From IMG/VR virus record IMGVR_UViG_3300020471_000132, positions 1-40,721 of that record: a DNA stretch of 40,721 bases, one strand, 5' to 3'. Origin of the DNA: a virus. Position numbers and translations under genes: made by a program. Positions 26,201 through 34,905 of the stretch are shown in pieces (within the stretch, counting starts at the first letter, position 1; every line of letters begins with the position of its first letter). The notes under the pieces are model-generated. The model had not been told where the DNA came from and ran no database searches. It saw only the letters and a list, made by a program, of their open reading frames with translations.

Positions 26201-26461
26201 TGAAGATGCTGGACTAGAGGCATCTGTGTCTAAAATCTTTATCCAATCTCTTGTTATTAAGTGTTCTGCACATCCTGTTACTACTGCTCCTTCTTGTAAT
26301 ACAAAACTAAATCCTTTTTCTACCTGATTTTGTAAAAGAGTCTGTAGCTGCGTAAGTTCTCTAGCCTGAACCGCTACGCCTGGTTTAAATAAGACACGAT
26401 GATAATCAGCACTAGCGCTAAAATCGTCGTAGTATGGTGATGCGTTTAAATTTAATGCCAT
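20273..26461 (-). CDS. Giant baseplate/tail-fibre protein (2062 aa, DUF4815, collagen-like, Gly-rich repeats)
   Basis: The N-terminus (NLNASPYYDDFSASADYHRVLFKPGVAVQARELTQLQTLLQNQVEK) and middle (NLPPYPCLSADRAREVGRPDYAISVQQLSFKRFTMRDIGVLENRIKNLEYY) match DUF4815 proteins of marine T4-like phages. Residues about 1323-1362 are a short collagen-like Gly-x-y run. Two Gly-rich repeat domains lie at about 1611-1687 and 1951-2024. The gene is directly downstream of gp8, where T4 places gp9, gp10 and the fibre attachment proteins; this giant may replace several of them as a baseplate periphery or fibre. The role is inferred from position. Its start follows gp8 by 3 bp. Confidence 0.85.
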   Translation of the reverse strand: MALNLNASPYYDDFSASADYHRVLFKPGVAVQARELTQLQTLLQNQVEKGFSFVLQEGAVVTGCAEHLITRDWIKILDTDASSPASSVDNTTLTNYVGDTVTGSVSGLKMKISNVETGTEAAAPATKQLYGAYQNSSTTYSYFQGGETLTVTSTDAGRNGDTFVVAANNTAGTAQGHYGITSDVILEPGLIYARGAFIRTDKISVLQDRWSRIHARKIGFVVTESAATSANDTSLLDPAQGSFNFNAPGADRLKYQVSLVSLDAADTIPENFYLYYEVKDGGIVRNRVKDNPLAGLGEILASRTYDESGNYVVQGMTVGVREHFNSGTNNGLYTTAQGGNRDGLAIGTAPGLAYVGGFKRTLGTTHYTIIRKPEGTETLEGVPVSTSFGNYLEITKIRGLYDIDGGGTIDLYDAAQNNNAVAQGNKIGTAKARHLVYQSGTAGSGIMGTSAVYRLYLYDIQLTAGNSESIKGVRFENGVIDGTADTVLVSSKSEIKEASANKMLFALPNSNIKTLKADTGSTYDHTFQYQKEFNGSLTAGTGAITITLSGDETFPYDTSGTQLTDTIKLANIVMVSKGGFVDGNTNTVAAGDLIDLDAAAVTLSGAQSMTITLAGGGITVGAGSADVRIYANVLKTDAAPVAKALAENKKVKLDTGTHPAGTSGEYSLGVSDGFKLVSVTAGSNSDYSTGQVDYTNDFRFDNGQSDNLVGHAKIIKKSTSTLDLSTNRYLVVTVSYFTQTITEATFNIVDSYPVDDSASPASATIRTEEIPVYRSEKHGDFDLRDTVDFRPRALDTAASASTLAAATVNPDINEEIDRPGNGLTNPVPVKTFTTDYIRYQGKRLRVIIDFDGNIRQVEGPYADNPILPVEPEKCMTLATVNLPPYPCLSADRAREVGRPDYAISVQQLSFKRFTMRDIGVLENRIKNLEYYASLNLLETFAKEQTIVNSSGADRFKNGILVDPMTGHNVGAVLDPDYKISIDPKKKHARPFFDLENISLKQHTDIGNPSELTKLVKTGSAITLPYEVVPYSVQGKASQTENLVKELTFHYFGDLTLAPDVDNFVATDVQPAVTKNFDGNYDAWENMANAWGTQWGSWEDTGAANVVSTVTQELNTFGRGNTGSGTSNNSLFTTVTTEQAQTRQGTSLDISANREEQSLGEKVVDVSFAPFMRSINVGFASIRMKPDTRVYPFFDGEDVSDHVTPDGGSLGDALTTDSSGHIKGTFLIPEGQFRTGVKVFKLTDDAANNDKQATTSAVANYESAGLRQKTQDTIISLKTATVNATQHSDSRVVTDVSTNISIGQGTPMPPPPAPVIIQETIEIVGPPGPVGSPGPVGQTGPTGPTGNTGPAGPTGETGAPGPQPPADTTPAADTRQPDPAPATAVNAVDFAFGVEWPVIDFTNLNFSPFFGDPLAQTFKVEGMDGGMYVSDILLYFKTKPASGNNGVTMQIREVINGIPGPRIVPDGSKYLQPSEINTSTESGGSTTFVPTSFKFRNPVYLRNNTEYCFVPKPENDDDGYNIWIAELGENQQGTTERITKQPHAGMMFTSANDRSWSPHQNKDIMHVVRRCRFKKGTAFSGTLVNEPIDWVNFTESSWSMAAKKFSPGKIANGFTTTITNAGTGYSGTSPTVSVSGGGGTGLAISATVSGDVISALTVTNPGSGYTSAPTITISAGSGTQATGTVSLTRGRVNTWNSLNNYATITTISGGFTTGMIIGTDEGYATISSFRDKIIDEMAVNIGLLKPGNGTQAKAELALTSTGAGSANTTSFQEVDFETTHPMKVEKTIYSRANEVASYSSTNTGRVKLTFQAFNDNVSPYIDLEQADLLGIFNNLNNDSTGEAGRNGGNASSKYITRRVVLEEGQDAEDLQVFLDAQIPTNASIKVYAKLLNAADPGDFQEDISWQEMVADKTPAENSPESFAEYSFKIPAKSNGWGTQSSNSDIFEYDVTGIPSISVTGAGSGYGSAVVNITGGGGYGAKAKATISSGGISAITVTDPGRGYTSTPTVTITGDGSSATATAAAPTTTTFRGFKVYAIKIVPLSSTTVDCPKFKDVRAIALQV
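20389..20611. repeat. Gly-rich repeat domain, C-terminus of the giant protein
   Basis: Encodes residues about 1951-2024 with [46 protein letters not shown]. The same pattern (A-I-x-V-T-x-x-G-x-G-Y-x-x-x-P-x-V-x-I-x-G-x-G) occurs in gp7 and gp8 and elsewhere in this protein. Confidence 0.8.
21400..21630. repeat. Gly-rich repeat domain inside the giant protein
   Basis: Encodes residues about 1611-1687: two consecutive repeats with ITNAGTGYSGTSPTVSVSGGGG and LTVTNPGSGYTSAPTITISAG. They match the repeats found in gp7, gp8 and the C-terminus of the same protein. Confidence 0.8.
22376..22495. repeat. Collagen-like Gly-x-y run
   Basis: On the minus strand this codes GPPGPVGSPGPVGQTGPTGP and continues in Gly-x-y to GAPGPQPP, about 13 triplets. 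Short collagen-like runs in phage fibres hold three chains together. It lies within the 2062-aa protein and is flanked by Pro-rich linkers. Confidence 0.85.
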
Positions 26462-26464
26462 TTG

Positions 26465-28060
26465 TTAAAACCTAATCAATGCCTTTACTTGTTCTACTTG
26501 GTCTACCGATCTTGTAACAGGAGATCTATTATCCAAATAAACTATTTCTCCTGTAGCATTATCGACTTCTGGACTCGTAACACTATTTATACTCAAACTC
26601 GTAATGTTTTGAGTAGTATTTGTTAATGTTGATGAATTAGTTATCAACGGAATCTCTGCCGTAACGTAGATGTTATTATTATCTGAATCTATTTGTATAA
26701 CTTGGAAACTTCCTCCGTCATTACTTGTTATTAGATCGTCTACCGCGTAATTACTTGTTTGTCCTGATGCCACATTTATTATATGACATGCTGTTCCTGT
26801 GTTCGTTGTAAATACAGCAGGTGTTCCTGCTGTGTCATACATGTTTTTAATTAGTGCAATCTGTCTAAAGTCGTTGCCTAATATTAAATCTCTGTTATCG
26901 TTATCTGAAAACGATACTGTTAGTCCTAAATTGTGTGCAAACAATTCTCTGGTTGCATTTGAACCATGTCCTCCTTGTGGACTTACAATTGCTCTTGCTG
27001 CTGCGTTTGTTCCTGGTGCTGCTGTGTTTGTGATGTTAATAGTTGCATAAGAATACCCTGAGCCAGGGTTCGTAACTTTTATACTTGTAAGAGCTCCTGT
27101 TGCAGTATTTACATATGCACTTGCTTCTGCTCCTGTGCCATCTCCTACTATACTTATGTTGACATCTCCTTCTATATAATCTTGTCCTGCGTTTGTAATA
27201 ACTATTCTATCCAATGTGCCACTTACAGACGCTCCTTCTACAGCACTTTGTAATGCTGGTAAACTATCTGCGTCTCCTAAATTAGCTTTGGCAGTTGCTC
27301 CTGAACCGCCTCCTCCGACAAATGTTATAAATGCAAAACTGTAACCTGAGCCTGATGTATTAATTGTAACACCTGTTACTGCTCCACTACCTACTGTTGC
27401 AGTAGCAGTAGCCCCTGTTCCATCTCCTGCAATAACAACGGTAGGAACAGAGGTATAACCTGTCCCACCAGCTGTAATTGAGACGCTATCTAATTCTCCT
27501 GTAACATCGTGTGTTGGATTTCCTGTAAGTTTCCTTACAGGAATAAAATCTGCGTCTAAAAATTTGTTTTGATCTGAGGCAGATACTTGGAACATAAATT
27601 TCCAATTATACCCATCTGCCAATTCAAAGACTGAAGTCCCTGTGCTAGTTGGTTTATTTTGAGAAGTAGCATTTGAATTATTAGACATACATTTATATAC
27701 CTTAAATTCATCTGTCATTACATAAAAGTTAGAATCTGCTAATGTAGTAGCTTGAGAATATGATTGGTTATCAGAATCATATGAATCATCATATTCATCA
27801 TATACTGTTCCTTGTGTCCAATCTACTCTTCTTGCTAACATACATATATCTGCAGAGTCGATTCTTTGTGTAAACATCATGCTTCTTCTAAACTTTGATA
27901 CATAAGAATCAGAGTCAATAGGAGACTCGGGCACGGTATCATCATCCCATGATGTTGTCCTGCCTACTGCAAAATGAAAATAGTCGTTATTATTTCTAAT
28001 ATCTCTTAGAAATGAACGAGCTAATTCTACTCTACCAAGTCTCCTTAAAACTAGCGCCAT
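26465..28060 (-). CDS. 8: Baseplate wedge protein gp8 with Gly-rich repeat insertion
   Basis: A 531-aa protein; T4 gp8 is 334 aa. The N-terminal half (RSFLRDIRNNNDYFHFAVGRTTSWDDDTVPESP, MFTQRIDSADICMLARRVDW, DGYNWKFMFQVSA) and the C-terminus (FAHNLGLTVSFSDN, NDFRQIALIKNMYD, EIVYLDNRSPVTRSVDQVEQVKALIRF) are conserved in T4-like gp8. Residues about 190-358 are an insertion of three or four Gly-rich repeats, which accounts for the extra length. Gp8 links wedge proteins around the baseplate. The insertion is probably exposed. GGAT precedes the start. Confidence 0.92.
   Translation of the reverse strand: MALVLRRLGRVELARSFLRDIRNNNDYFHFAVGRTTSWDDDTVPESPIDSDSYVSKFRRSMMFTQRIDSADICMLARRVDWTQGTVYDEYDDSYDSDNQSYSQATTLADSNFYVMTDEFKVYKCMSNNSNATSQNKPTSTGTSVFELADGYNWKFMFQVSASDQNKFLDADFIPVRKLTGNPTHDVTGELDSVSITAGGTGYTSVPTVVIAGDGTGATATATVGSGAVTGVTINTSGSGYSFAFITFVGGGGSGATAKANLGDADSLPALQSAVEGASVSGTLDRIVITNAGQDYIEGDVNISIVGDGTGAEASAYVNTATGALTSIKVTNPGSGYSYATINITNTAAPGTNAAARAIVSPQGGHGSNATRELFAHNLGLTVSFSDNDNRDLILGNDFRQIALIKNMYDTAGTPAVFTTNTGTACHIINVASGQTSNYAVDDLITSNDGGSFQVIQIDSDNNNIYVTAEIPLITNSSTLTNTTQNITSLSINSVTSPEVDNATGEIVYLDNRSPVTRSVDQVEQVKALIRF
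26987..27493. repeat. Gly-rich repeat insertion in gp8
   Basis: Encodes about residues 190-358 with ITAGGTGYTSVPTVVIAGDG, VTGVTINTSGSGYSFAFITF and SIKVTNPGSGYSYATINITN. The pattern matches the repeats in gp7 and the giant protein. It interrupts gp8 between the two halves that are conserved in T4-like phages. Confidence 0.85.
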
Positions 28061-28072
28061 TAAACTATCCTA

Positions 28073-28516
28073 TTAAGAAATAGTTACTGTCCAAGTAATT
28101 GTCATTGAATCACTTGCACCTTTGTTTACGACTGAAAAAACTGTTCTACAAAGTAGAGTTCCACTTGATGCTGCATTTAAAATACCAGCCTCTGTGATAG
28201 CTCCTGTTCCTGTGCCTGCTGCAAATGATGCAACATAAGCAACAGCGTTACTTGTAACTGTTGTAGATGTTAATGCTACACGAGCTGCCTCTGTGCCTAG
28301 AGCAGTATTACCAGCAGCTGCTGCTGATGAACCTGTTCCTATTGCCATGTGAGACATAGCTGTAGCAGATGCGTCTTTCATACGAGATGCAATATAAGCA
28401 AGTCCGGTGTCAACAACCAAGTTTTTAACTTCTTCACGTTGTTTTAATTTACCGTCCTTATCTTTGACTTCAATAGTGAGCTTACCTAAAGCTCTTGTTT
28501 CATCGTTCTTAAACAT
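28073..28516 (-). CDS. Small virion / fibre-type protein (147 aa)
   Basis: A 147-aa product (ALGKLTIEVKDKDGKLKQREEVKNLVVDTGLAYIASRM, then MSHMAIGTGSSAAAAGNTALGTE and a Thr/Ser/Ala-rich tail). The pattern occurs in many marine phage structural proteins near baseplate genes. It is transcribed with gp7 and gp8. GGAG precedes the ATG. The exact role is unknown. Confidence 0.6.
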   Translation of the reverse strand: MFKNDETRALGKLTIEVKDKDGKLKQREEVKNLVVDTGLAYIASRMKDASATAMSHMAIGTGSSAAAAGNTALGTEAARVALTSTTVTSNAVAYVASFAAGTGTGAITEAGILNAASSGTLLCRTVFSVVNKGASDSMTITWTVTIS

Positions 28517-28534
28517 TTTTGTCTCCTATTATGT

Positions 28535-31423
28535 TTATGTGAATGTCCAACCTGTTCCTACATAGTCCTCGCTACAATATAGCGGGTCCCAGTAATCTTG
28601 CATTGAACCAACACCTGAATCGTCTGTTGTTCCTGAGGAACTTGCTGCTTTAGCCAACGATTTTACTGCTGATTCTGTTGCAGTTTCGGTTTCTGTTATT
28701 CCCTTATCTGTATTTATACTGTTTATAGAATCCGTTGCTGATTTTGAGTCCCCTTTTGTTAAAGAATTCGCCTTTGCAACATTTTCTGATACTGTTGCAC
28801 TATTAGATAGTGTCTTACTATATGCTATTGCCGGACTATCTGTGTTCGACGTAGCATTTGATAATGTTTTGCTAATTGCTATAGCATGTGATTCAGTGGC
28901 ATTTGCAGTATCTGTATAAGCTACACTCATTGCTAATACTACTAAACTAGAAGTAGCATTACCTGTTGTAGAGAATGTCCTATTAAATGTTGTTGCCACT
29001 TGTGCAACTTCACTTACTGATACTGAGGTGTTAGGGTCACTAATACCTAATATTCTTTCTATTTGTATAGACTCTGTTGCCGTTGCTGAACCTAAACTTG
29101 TTCCTACATAATACAAGAAGTTACCTTCACCATCTGTATCGTTGGTGTAAGAACTTGCTCCTGTTGCTGGTGTCCAATATTGGTTGACAAATCCATCATT
29201 AAATTGTTTGAAGAAGTGACTTGCCAATGCCTCATTTGCTACTGCTGTTTCTGTAGGTGTTCTAAAGAAGCTAATATCTATATCATCCTCAGTTATTGAG
29301 TCTGTAGCTGTAAGAGCTTCTAAGAATGGTTTGGAAATGTGTTTGATAAACTGTTCATCTCCAATGTTGTAGTTATCTGCTGATACTCCATCAGAGTCAT
29401 CATTCCAATAACCAGACTCACAATAAGGAACTGAACCTTGATCTGTGGCAAGCACAGATTCTGTATGAGTGCCTTGTGTAAATGCAATACCATGACTTTC
29501 TGTTGCTGTTCCTGTATCTGTAAGTATTTTAACAAAATCAATCTTAAATGTTTGTGATGTAATTGCTTCATCATTTGAATCAAATACGTAGAAAGTGTAA
29601 CCTGTGGATTCTATTCGGAATGCAGGTCTAAAATCTACTTCACTTCTTATTAATAAATCTCCAAATACTTCCATACCTGCAGGGTGAACAGTATCTCTTA
29701 TTGCTCTGTTCCATGTAGGTTGTTGTATTGAAGATTTGACAACATAAGAATAAGATTGAAATCTTTTGTTGTCTTGAATTACGTTTACGTCTGATAACTT
29801 ACCTCTATCATCTTTGAATTTACCTTCGTATTCAAACAAGTAACCGGTAGTCATTGTAACTGTTATTGTTTCTCCTGTAGGAGATAACAAAGTTATATCT
29901 GCTGTTTCATTTAAAAATGTAGAACCTGGATTGATAACTGTAAAGCCGTCAGGTAAACCTGCTGTTGTTACAGATGTTACTCTTACATAAGCATCGTTGG
30001 CTCCACCTTTAAATGTATAGTCATCAGATTTGTTAGGGTGTTGAAAGAAGTATCCACCTCCGGAGCCATTAGTTCCATCTCCTATTGTGGCGTATCCTCT
30101 ACCATCATCTCCTGTTTCGTTTATTAAATAAACTTGATTTACTTTAAATCCAGCATCTGCTGCTGAACCTGAGTAAGATTTAAATGTTACACCTGTTAAT
30201 ACTCTAACAAGGTAACCATAAATATCGTCTTGTGTATTAGCTGCTCCGTCATCAACAACATATGATCTGACATCATCAGTATCAAATTCTATTGATGCTC
30301 CTGTATATCCTGAGCCTCCTGTATCAACATTTATAGCAGTTATTTGTCCATTTGCTACTGTTGCTGTTGCTGTTGCGCCTGTTCCGTCTCCGCCTACTTT
30401 AATTTTAGGAACAGCGTTATATCCTGAACCACCACTTGTAACTGTAATTGCTGTAACTGCTCCACCTGAAATAGTGGCCGTTGCCCCTGCTCCTGCTCCA
30501 GGACCTGATACATCTGTTACTACTTCATCAAAATCTAAGATTAACTCAAAACGTTGTAAGGTTAATCCATTTGTTTGATATGAATTCTTTTCTACTCTTG
30601 CTACTGTAGCATTGTGTTGTTTTAGAATCGTTATAGAACCTGTTGTTTCGTGATAACGAATATCAATCTTTTTACCTTCTAAATCTAAAGGTTCTTTAGA
30701 ACCTCCATGTTCTGCTTCTTGTAATTTTACTGCACGTTCTTTAGAATATACAGCATCAGAAGGTCTTAATACATATTTACTAGGATATGTAACCTCAACA
30801 TTCTCATTGAACATAATTCTAAAGAATGCTTGTATTGACTCTCTACTTCCTTTTGCTTCGTAGAAGTCTTTTGCTCTTTTGTAAAAGAATTGTTTATCTA
30901 ATGATATACTCTTAGGAAAGTCTCCTACTAGAGCCCCTCTCCATTTATCTAAGAAGTTTGTAGACGCTGCATCTATATCATTAGTATAGTTTAATATTTC
31001 ATCACCCTGTTTGGACTCTTGGTCCATAAATTCATAATATTTTTTCAGGAATGTTACGAATACAGGATATGTATTTCTAATATAATCTGGAACTTGTTCT
31101 TCTATTTGAAATGCAGTATTTCTTTTTTCGTATTGTATTTGTCCTTGTGCTGAGTCTAATACTGCTGTTGCTGTTGCAGTTGTTGTAATTGTATCATCTG
31201 CGTGAGGTGTTATTGTAACTGTTGGTGTAGATGTATATCCCGAACCTATATTAGTAACGTTTATAGCAGTTATTGCACCACTAAAAACAGTTGCTTCTGC
31301 TGTTGCACCTGTTCCACCACCGCCTGTAATAGTAACTGTAGGAACATTATTATATCCTACTCCTCCGGCAGTTATAGTTATAGATGAAACATATCTATAA
31401 AATGATGGGATATAATCCGACAC
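28535..31423 (-). CDS. 7: Baseplate wedge protein gp7-like with Gly-rich and Ala/Ser/Thr repeats, GTG start
   Basis: A 962-aa protein placed between gp6 and gp8, as T4 gp7 (1032 aa). The conserved core has [28 protein letters not shown] and a long [52 protein letters not shown] segment. Two Gly-rich repeat domains interrupt it (residues about 13-72 and 307-380), and the C-terminal part repeats an [12 protein letters not shown]-type motif. The start is GTG, overlapping the gp6 stop by one base (TAGTG), with GAGGAG upstream. Assignment to gp7 is by position and the typical marine core. Confidence 0.75.
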   Translation of the reverse strand: MSDYIPSFYRYVSSITITAGGVGYNNVPTVTITGGGGTGATAEATVFSGAITAINVTNIGSGYTSTPTVTITPHADDTITTTATATAVLDSAQGQIQYEKRNTAFQIEEQVPDYIRNTYPVFVTFLKKYYEFMDQESKQGDEILNYTNDIDAASTNFLDKWRGALVGDFPKSISLDKQFFYKRAKDFYEAKGSRESIQAFFRIMFNENVEVTYPSKYVLRPSDAVYSKERAVKLQEAEHGGSKEPLDLEGKKIDIRYHETTGSITILKQHNATVARVEKNSYQTNGLTLQRFELILDFDEVVTDVSGPGAGAGATATISGGAVTAITVTSGGSGYNAVPKIKVGGDGTGATATATVANGQITAINVDTGGSGYTGASIEFDTDDVRSYVVDDGAANTQDDIYGYLVRVLTGVTFKSYSGSAADAGFKVNQVYLINETGDDGRGYATIGDGTNGSGGGYFFQHPNKSDDYTFKGGANDAYVRVTSVTTAGLPDGFTVINPGSTFLNETADITLLSPTGETITVTMTTGYLFEYEGKFKDDRGKLSDVNVIQDNKRFQSYSYVVKSSIQQPTWNRAIRDTVHPAGMEVFGDLLIRSEVDFRPAFRIESTGYTFYVFDSNDEAITSQTFKIDFVKILTDTGTATESHGIAFTQGTHTESVLATDQGSVPYCESGYWNDDSDGVSADNYNIGDEQFIKHISKPFLEALTATDSITEDDIDISFFRTPTETAVANEALASHFFKQFNDGFVNQYWTPATGASSYTNDTDGEGNFLYYVGTSLGSATATESIQIERILGISDPNTSVSVSEVAQVATTFNRTFSTTGNATSSLVVLAMSVAYTDTANATESHAIAISKTLSNATSNTDSPAIAYSKTLSNSATVSENVAKANSLTKGDSKSATDSINSINTDKGITETETATESAVKSLAKAASSSGTTDDSGVGSMQDYWDPLYCSEDYVGTGWTFT
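30284..30505. repeat. Gly-rich repeat domain inside gp7
   Basis: Encodes about residues 307-380 with [40 protein letters not shown] and [20 protein letters not shown]. It matches the repeats in gp8 and the giant protein and sits between conserved parts of the gp7 core. Confidence 0.8.
31208..31387. repeat. Gly-rich repeat at the N-terminus of gp7
   Basis: Encodes about residues 13-72, [20 protein letters not shown] and [20 protein letters not shown], inserted after only 12 residues of gp7. The conserved gp7 core follows. Confidence 0.8.
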
Positions 31424-33612
31424 TAAATCTCCTCTACTTCAGGAGTTGCATTAATAACAAGACCAGCATTTGTATTGATTGTAGAATTAACTACACTATC
31501 GTCTAGTGTTAAAACTGTATTTCTACTAGGTTTAGCAACGACTGCTGCTATAGAAGTATCAGAAGTTCTAACTAATGCTTGTGTTGTAATGTCTTTGTTA
31601 TCATTTTGCAGTCCAGCTCCTATTCTTAAAGTTGTTTCTGTTCCTGCCAATGCGTTAATTGTTATTGCTGGCAGTTGTATTGTTCCTGAATCGTAGTCTA
31701 TTGTTCCTACTTCTGCGATAATTGTTCCGTCTGTTTTAATGGCATTTATAACACCTGTTCCACTATATTTAGGAGCTACTACTGATGCCGCTGGTTTATC
31801 TTTTAACTGAACTTGTTGTGTAACGTTAGAAGATGTTATATCAAAGAATGTAGAAGTAACTTCTCCTGGCATAAGTCTTTGATTAAATTTAACTGTATAA
31901 TTTTTAGGTTTTGCTAAATCAGGTTTTATTCTTTTTTGTAATTTAGAATTAATATTAACAGATATAATAGAATCTGATGAAGATTTAATTAGATCATGTA
32001 ATTTAGTATTGTAAAAACTTTTATTAAGTTTATTTAATTCTCTATCAAAATATTCATTTACTGATACTTTAGCTGCTGCCTCTATTTGTCCTTTAGCAAA
32101 TGTTGTAAGTTTAGGATTGTATGTTACACCAATGTCTAAAGAAATATATGTAAACTCTGGGTCAACAAATTCAGGTGTAATTGCTACAGGTGTCTTAGGT
32201 TCTATAACCTGTGTTTTAATATTGTCTTTGTCTGCCTCTGTAATAATTGTTCCCAATACAGGATTGAGAGATATAAACACTTTACCATATATAGGCGGGT
32301 CATTCTTTTCTCCTCCCCATACAGAAACAGATTGTATATTACTATTACTTGCTAATATAAGTGATTCGTAATCTGAAGATGTAACTGCTCTATCTTTTGT
32401 AGCATTAAATTTAGGTGCATTGTGTCTTATCTCATCTATAGATTCTTGTATGCTACCTGAAACAGACTTTGTATGTGTTCCTATATTTACTATTTCTCCA
32501 CTTCCTAATAATGTGCCTGACAATGCAAATGTAAGAGCATTGTTAGCTCTTGTTCCTTTTGTTGCTAAGTAATCTACAATAATAATATTACCATTGCTTA
32601 ATTTTTGTCCTATAACACCATCACCAAATCTTATTTGAAATAATCCATCTGCTCCTTCCTCTACGAAGTAAACTTTAGAATCATTTTTAACTTTTAAGAA
32701 AGTAGATTCTTTATTGTATGTTGCTTGTGTTAAATCTATTGAAGAGTTTTGAACTCTTACTCTTAATGTTGTAGTATCTACATCTTTGTTAGGTATTACA
32801 TAAGGGCCTATTTCTGCTCCTGTGTTTACAACAAAACTATTTTCTACTCTTGTTCCTTCTTTTATTGTAAGTCCTGGAAAAACAAATTGTGTCTGTATAG
32901 CAGAATCTGCTGTTTGTCCTATATATTGTCCGTAAGTTAATCCTGAACTTAGAACTGCGTAAGCTCCAGATTGTGTAGTTGTTCCTAAATTTTCTTGTGC
33001 TTCTTTTTTGCCAGTATTGGGCATATAAAATGTTACGCCATTATATTCTGAGAATGTATAAGATGTAACTCCTTGTCCGCCTGTTTCTGCTGCTAGTGCT
33101 GCTGCCTCTGTTAGATATATAGGACAATAAAATCCTTTACCTAATGTTGCATGTGTTCCATATAAAAAGTAAGGACCTGCTCCGCCTGCTGTTGTTGCAC
33201 TTGTAGATACAGATTCGTTAGGATAAAATTTATATGTTGTTCCATCTACTGTTGCTGAAAAAGCAGTGCCTCTATCTAATTGCATTGTAGTAGATGTATA
33301 ACTTGAAGGTGGTGTAACTACTAAATTTACTTTTGCTTGTGCTGCCCTCATACTCCTAGGTGTATAACCTAGTGCTTTTGCTATTGAAACTACTGATTCT
33401 CTTTTAATTGCTGTATCAATAAAGTTTTCATTACCTAACATATGAGCCATCATACCATTGTAATGTGTATTATATGCTAGTATATCTATCAATACTGCTA
33501 GACCAGAGCCTTCAAAGTCATAATCAGAAAATTCTGTTTGACTGTTTAAAAATGTTTTAAGATTTTGTTTTATATTATCAAAATCTAATTCTGTTACGTT
33601 TAATTGTGCCAT
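31423..33612 (-). CDS. 6: Baseplate wedge protein gp6
   Basis: A 729-aa protein (T4 gp6 is 660 aa). The N-terminal half with [64 protein letters not shown] and the [25 protein letters not shown] segment is a hallmark of gp6. The rest is the Baseplate_J-like fold. Gp6 forms the continuous inner ring that holds wedges together and makes the baseplate hexagonal-to-star switch. It precedes gp7, overlapping it by one base. AGAGG precedes the ATG. Confidence 0.95.
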   Translation of the reverse strand: MAQLNVTELDFDNIKQNLKTFLNSQTEFSDYDFEGSGLAVLIDILAYNTHYNGMMAHMLGNENFIDTAIKRESVVSIAKALGYTPRSMRAAQAKVNLVVTPPSSYTSTTMQLDRGTAFSATVDGTTYKFYPNESVSTSATTAGGAGPYFLYGTHATLGKGFYCPIYLTEAAALAAETGGQGVTSYTFSEYNGVTFYMPNTGKKEAQENLGTTTQSGAYAVLSSGLTYGQYIGQTADSAIQTQFVFPGLTIKEGTRVENSFVVNTGAEIGPYVIPNKDVDTTTLRVRVQNSSIDLTQATYNKESTFLKVKNDSKVYFVEEGADGLFQIRFGDGVIGQKLSNGNIIIVDYLATKGTRANNALTFALSGTLLGSGEIVNIGTHTKSVSGSIQESIDEIRHNAPKFNATKDRAVTSSDYESLILASNSNIQSVSVWGGEKNDPPIYGKVFISLNPVLGTIITEADKDNIKTQVIEPKTPVAITPEFVDPEFTYISLDIGVTYNPKLTTFAKGQIEAAAKVSVNEYFDRELNKLNKSFYNTKLHDLIKSSSDSIISVNINSKLQKRIKPDLAKPKNYTVKFNQRLMPGEVTSTFFDITSSNVTQQVQLKDKPAASVVAPKYSGTGVINAIKTDGTIIAEVGTIDYDSGTIQLPAITINALAGTETTLRIGAGLQNDNKDITTQALVRTSDTSIAAVVAKPSRNTVLTLDDSVVNSTINTNAGLVINATPEVEEI

Positions 33613-34017
33613 CTATCTTAACCTCTTTAGAGCCACTTCTAATTCTTGTGGTTCATTTATTCCTATAACATGGAAAAATATTGTTACTTCGTATTGGTGG
33701 CCGTCAATATCTGCATAACAAAGAATATCATTGACTTGACACCTAGGCTCATAAGTATTGAGAACATCTAATATCCTTGCTTTTAAAGATTGTTCTATAC
33801 CTGGATACGCATTTTCAAATAATAAACCATGTATCTGACTTCCTATCTCAGGATGAAAAGGTCTTTCTCCAGGTTGTGTAAGTATTAAATTTTTTATACT
33901 TTGTTTTACAGCATTTACATCTAATTTAGCATTAAGATCTTTTGAGAAGGCATTGACGCCAAATGCTAAGTCAATGTCCTTATATACTCTACTTCTTTTA
34001 ATACTTTGAGTTGCCAT
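33613..34017 (-). CDS. 25: Baseplate wedge protein gp25, with no Shine-Dalgarno
   Basis: A 134-aa protein (132 aa in T4). The conserved KRSRVYKDIDLAFGVNAFSKDLNAKLD, IKNLILTQPGERPFHPEIGSQI and the EPR motif (residues 90-92 in NTYEPRCQV) identify it as the gp25 sheath-initiation protein that templates sheath polymerisation. The start lies exactly 5 nt after a TATAAATA late element, and the 13-bp spacer has no ribosome site, so a leaderless transcript is likely. It ends one base before gp6. Confidence 0.95.
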   Translation of the reverse strand: MATQSIKRSRVYKDIDLAFGVNAFSKDLNAKLDVNAVKQSIKNLILTQPGERPFHPEIGSQIHGLLFENAYPGIEQSLKARILDVLNTYEPRCQVNDILCYADIDGHQYEVTIFFHVIGINEPQELEVALKRLR

Positions 34018-34022
34018 AATAG

Positions 34023-34030
34023 TATTTATA
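34023..34030 (-). promoter_or_regulatory. Late promoter abutting gp25, predicted leaderless
   Basis: The minus strand reads TATAAATA then CTATT then ATG. In T4 the element spans -13 to -6, so +1 would be the A of the gp25 ATG. The element fills nearly the whole intergenic gap. Confidence 0.7.
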
Positions 34031-34639
34031 CTAGAAATCGAATTCTGGTAATTGTAAATTTAAAAATTCTTCTGCTTGTTTCTTAGATCTTACAGAAGTT
34101 TTGAGTGCAATCTTTCCTGTTCTAACATCTGGTATTTTTCCATACTTAACTAATGCTACAGGGTCTATATCAGGAAATGAAATAGGTGTTCCTTTTACAA
34201 CAACATTCACTCCTTGTTTTTCTGTATTAGGTATAAGTTTACAAATTTTATCTAAATCTAATGCACCACTTCTTAATGCGTTGGCAACATCATCTAAGTC
34301 TTTAAAATCTCCTAAACCTACGTTGCCCCATTTATCTTTTAGCCTACGAATTTCTTGTTCGTATAAAGGTTTAGCAACAATACCTAATAATAGTAATTTA
34401 CCTATCTCACTTATATCCTCATGTAAAGTTCTGTCTGCGATGTCTCCTATTTTTGTTAGTGCTTCAGGTATAGCGTCAGTTAATTTACCCATGACACCAT
34501 TAACAGCATCTCCTGCCTGATTTTTTAAATCATTTAATTTTCCTAACGGAGATTCTGTTATCAATGAATCTATTTTATCATCTAAGGCGTCTACTTGATC
34601 TGCTAATGCTCTTAATTTTTCACTAGGTCCACAGCTCAT
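34031..34639 (-). CDS. Unidentified virion/hub-region protein (202 aa)
   Basis: A 202-aa protein starting MSCGPSEKLRALADQVDALDDKIDSL, with a helical N-half (a likely coiled coil, residues about 8-60), a LLLLGIVAKPLYEQEIRRLKDKWG segment and a conserved PISFPDIDPVALVKYGKIPDVRTGKIALK region near the end. It lies between the PAAR tip and gp25, a place where T4-like marine phages carry a structural protein. It could correspond to a hub or tape-related protein, but I cannot assign it. A strong AGGAGG lies before the ATG. Confidence 0.65.
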   Translation of the reverse strand: MSCGPSEKLRALADQVDALDDKIDSLITESPLGKLNDLKNQAGDAVNGVMGKLTDAIPEALTKIGDIADRTLHEDISEIGKLLLLGIVAKPLYEQEIRRLKDKWGNVGLGDFKDLDDVANALRSGALDLDKICKLIPNTEKQGVNVVVKGTPISFPDIDPVALVKYGKIPDVRTGKIALKTSVRSKKQAEEFLNLQLPEFDF

Positions 34640-34640
34640 A

Positions 34641-34904
34641 TTATCCTCCTGCGTTTACGTTACCTGAGCCAGACGCTGTGTGTCCACACGTTGCTGCGTC
34701 CCCTGCTCTACATACTGCTATGCCATTTACCTTAACTGTTCCTGAACCTGCTGCCATTGTAGGTGCAGCATGTGGTGCCAAACCATGGCCTGCTACTGCA
34801 TCTCCTACTCTTACAGCTCCTGCTCCATTAACATTAACATTACCTGAACCTCCTGTTAATGTTCCTCCTGCTGCGTCTGTTCCTTTTCTAGTTATTCCTG
34901 GCAT
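34641..34904 (-). CDS. PAAR-repeat spike-tip protein
   Basis: An 87-aa protein of PAAR type: GGSGNVNVNGAGAVRVGDAVAGHGLAPH, GSGTVKVNGIAVCRAGDAATCGHTASGSGNV. The repeats and the His/Cys residues suggest a metal-binding conical tip that sharpens the gp5 spike, as gp5.4 does in T4. It follows gp5 directly (stop of gp5 precedes the start by one base), so translation is probably coupled; no Shine-Dalgarno is visible. Confidence 0.92.
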   Translation of the reverse strand: MPGITRKGTDAAGGTLTGGSGNVNVNGAGAVRVGDAVAGHGLAPHAAPTMAAGSGTVKVNGIAVCRAGDAATCGHTASGSGNVNAGG

Positions 34905-34905
34905 A

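Noticed and set aside
26584-26591. Minus-strand TATAAATA inside the gp8 end
   Set aside because: It could serve the giant gene 120 bp downstream, but it is within coding sequence and unsupported; similar chance hits occur at 20101 and 28711.
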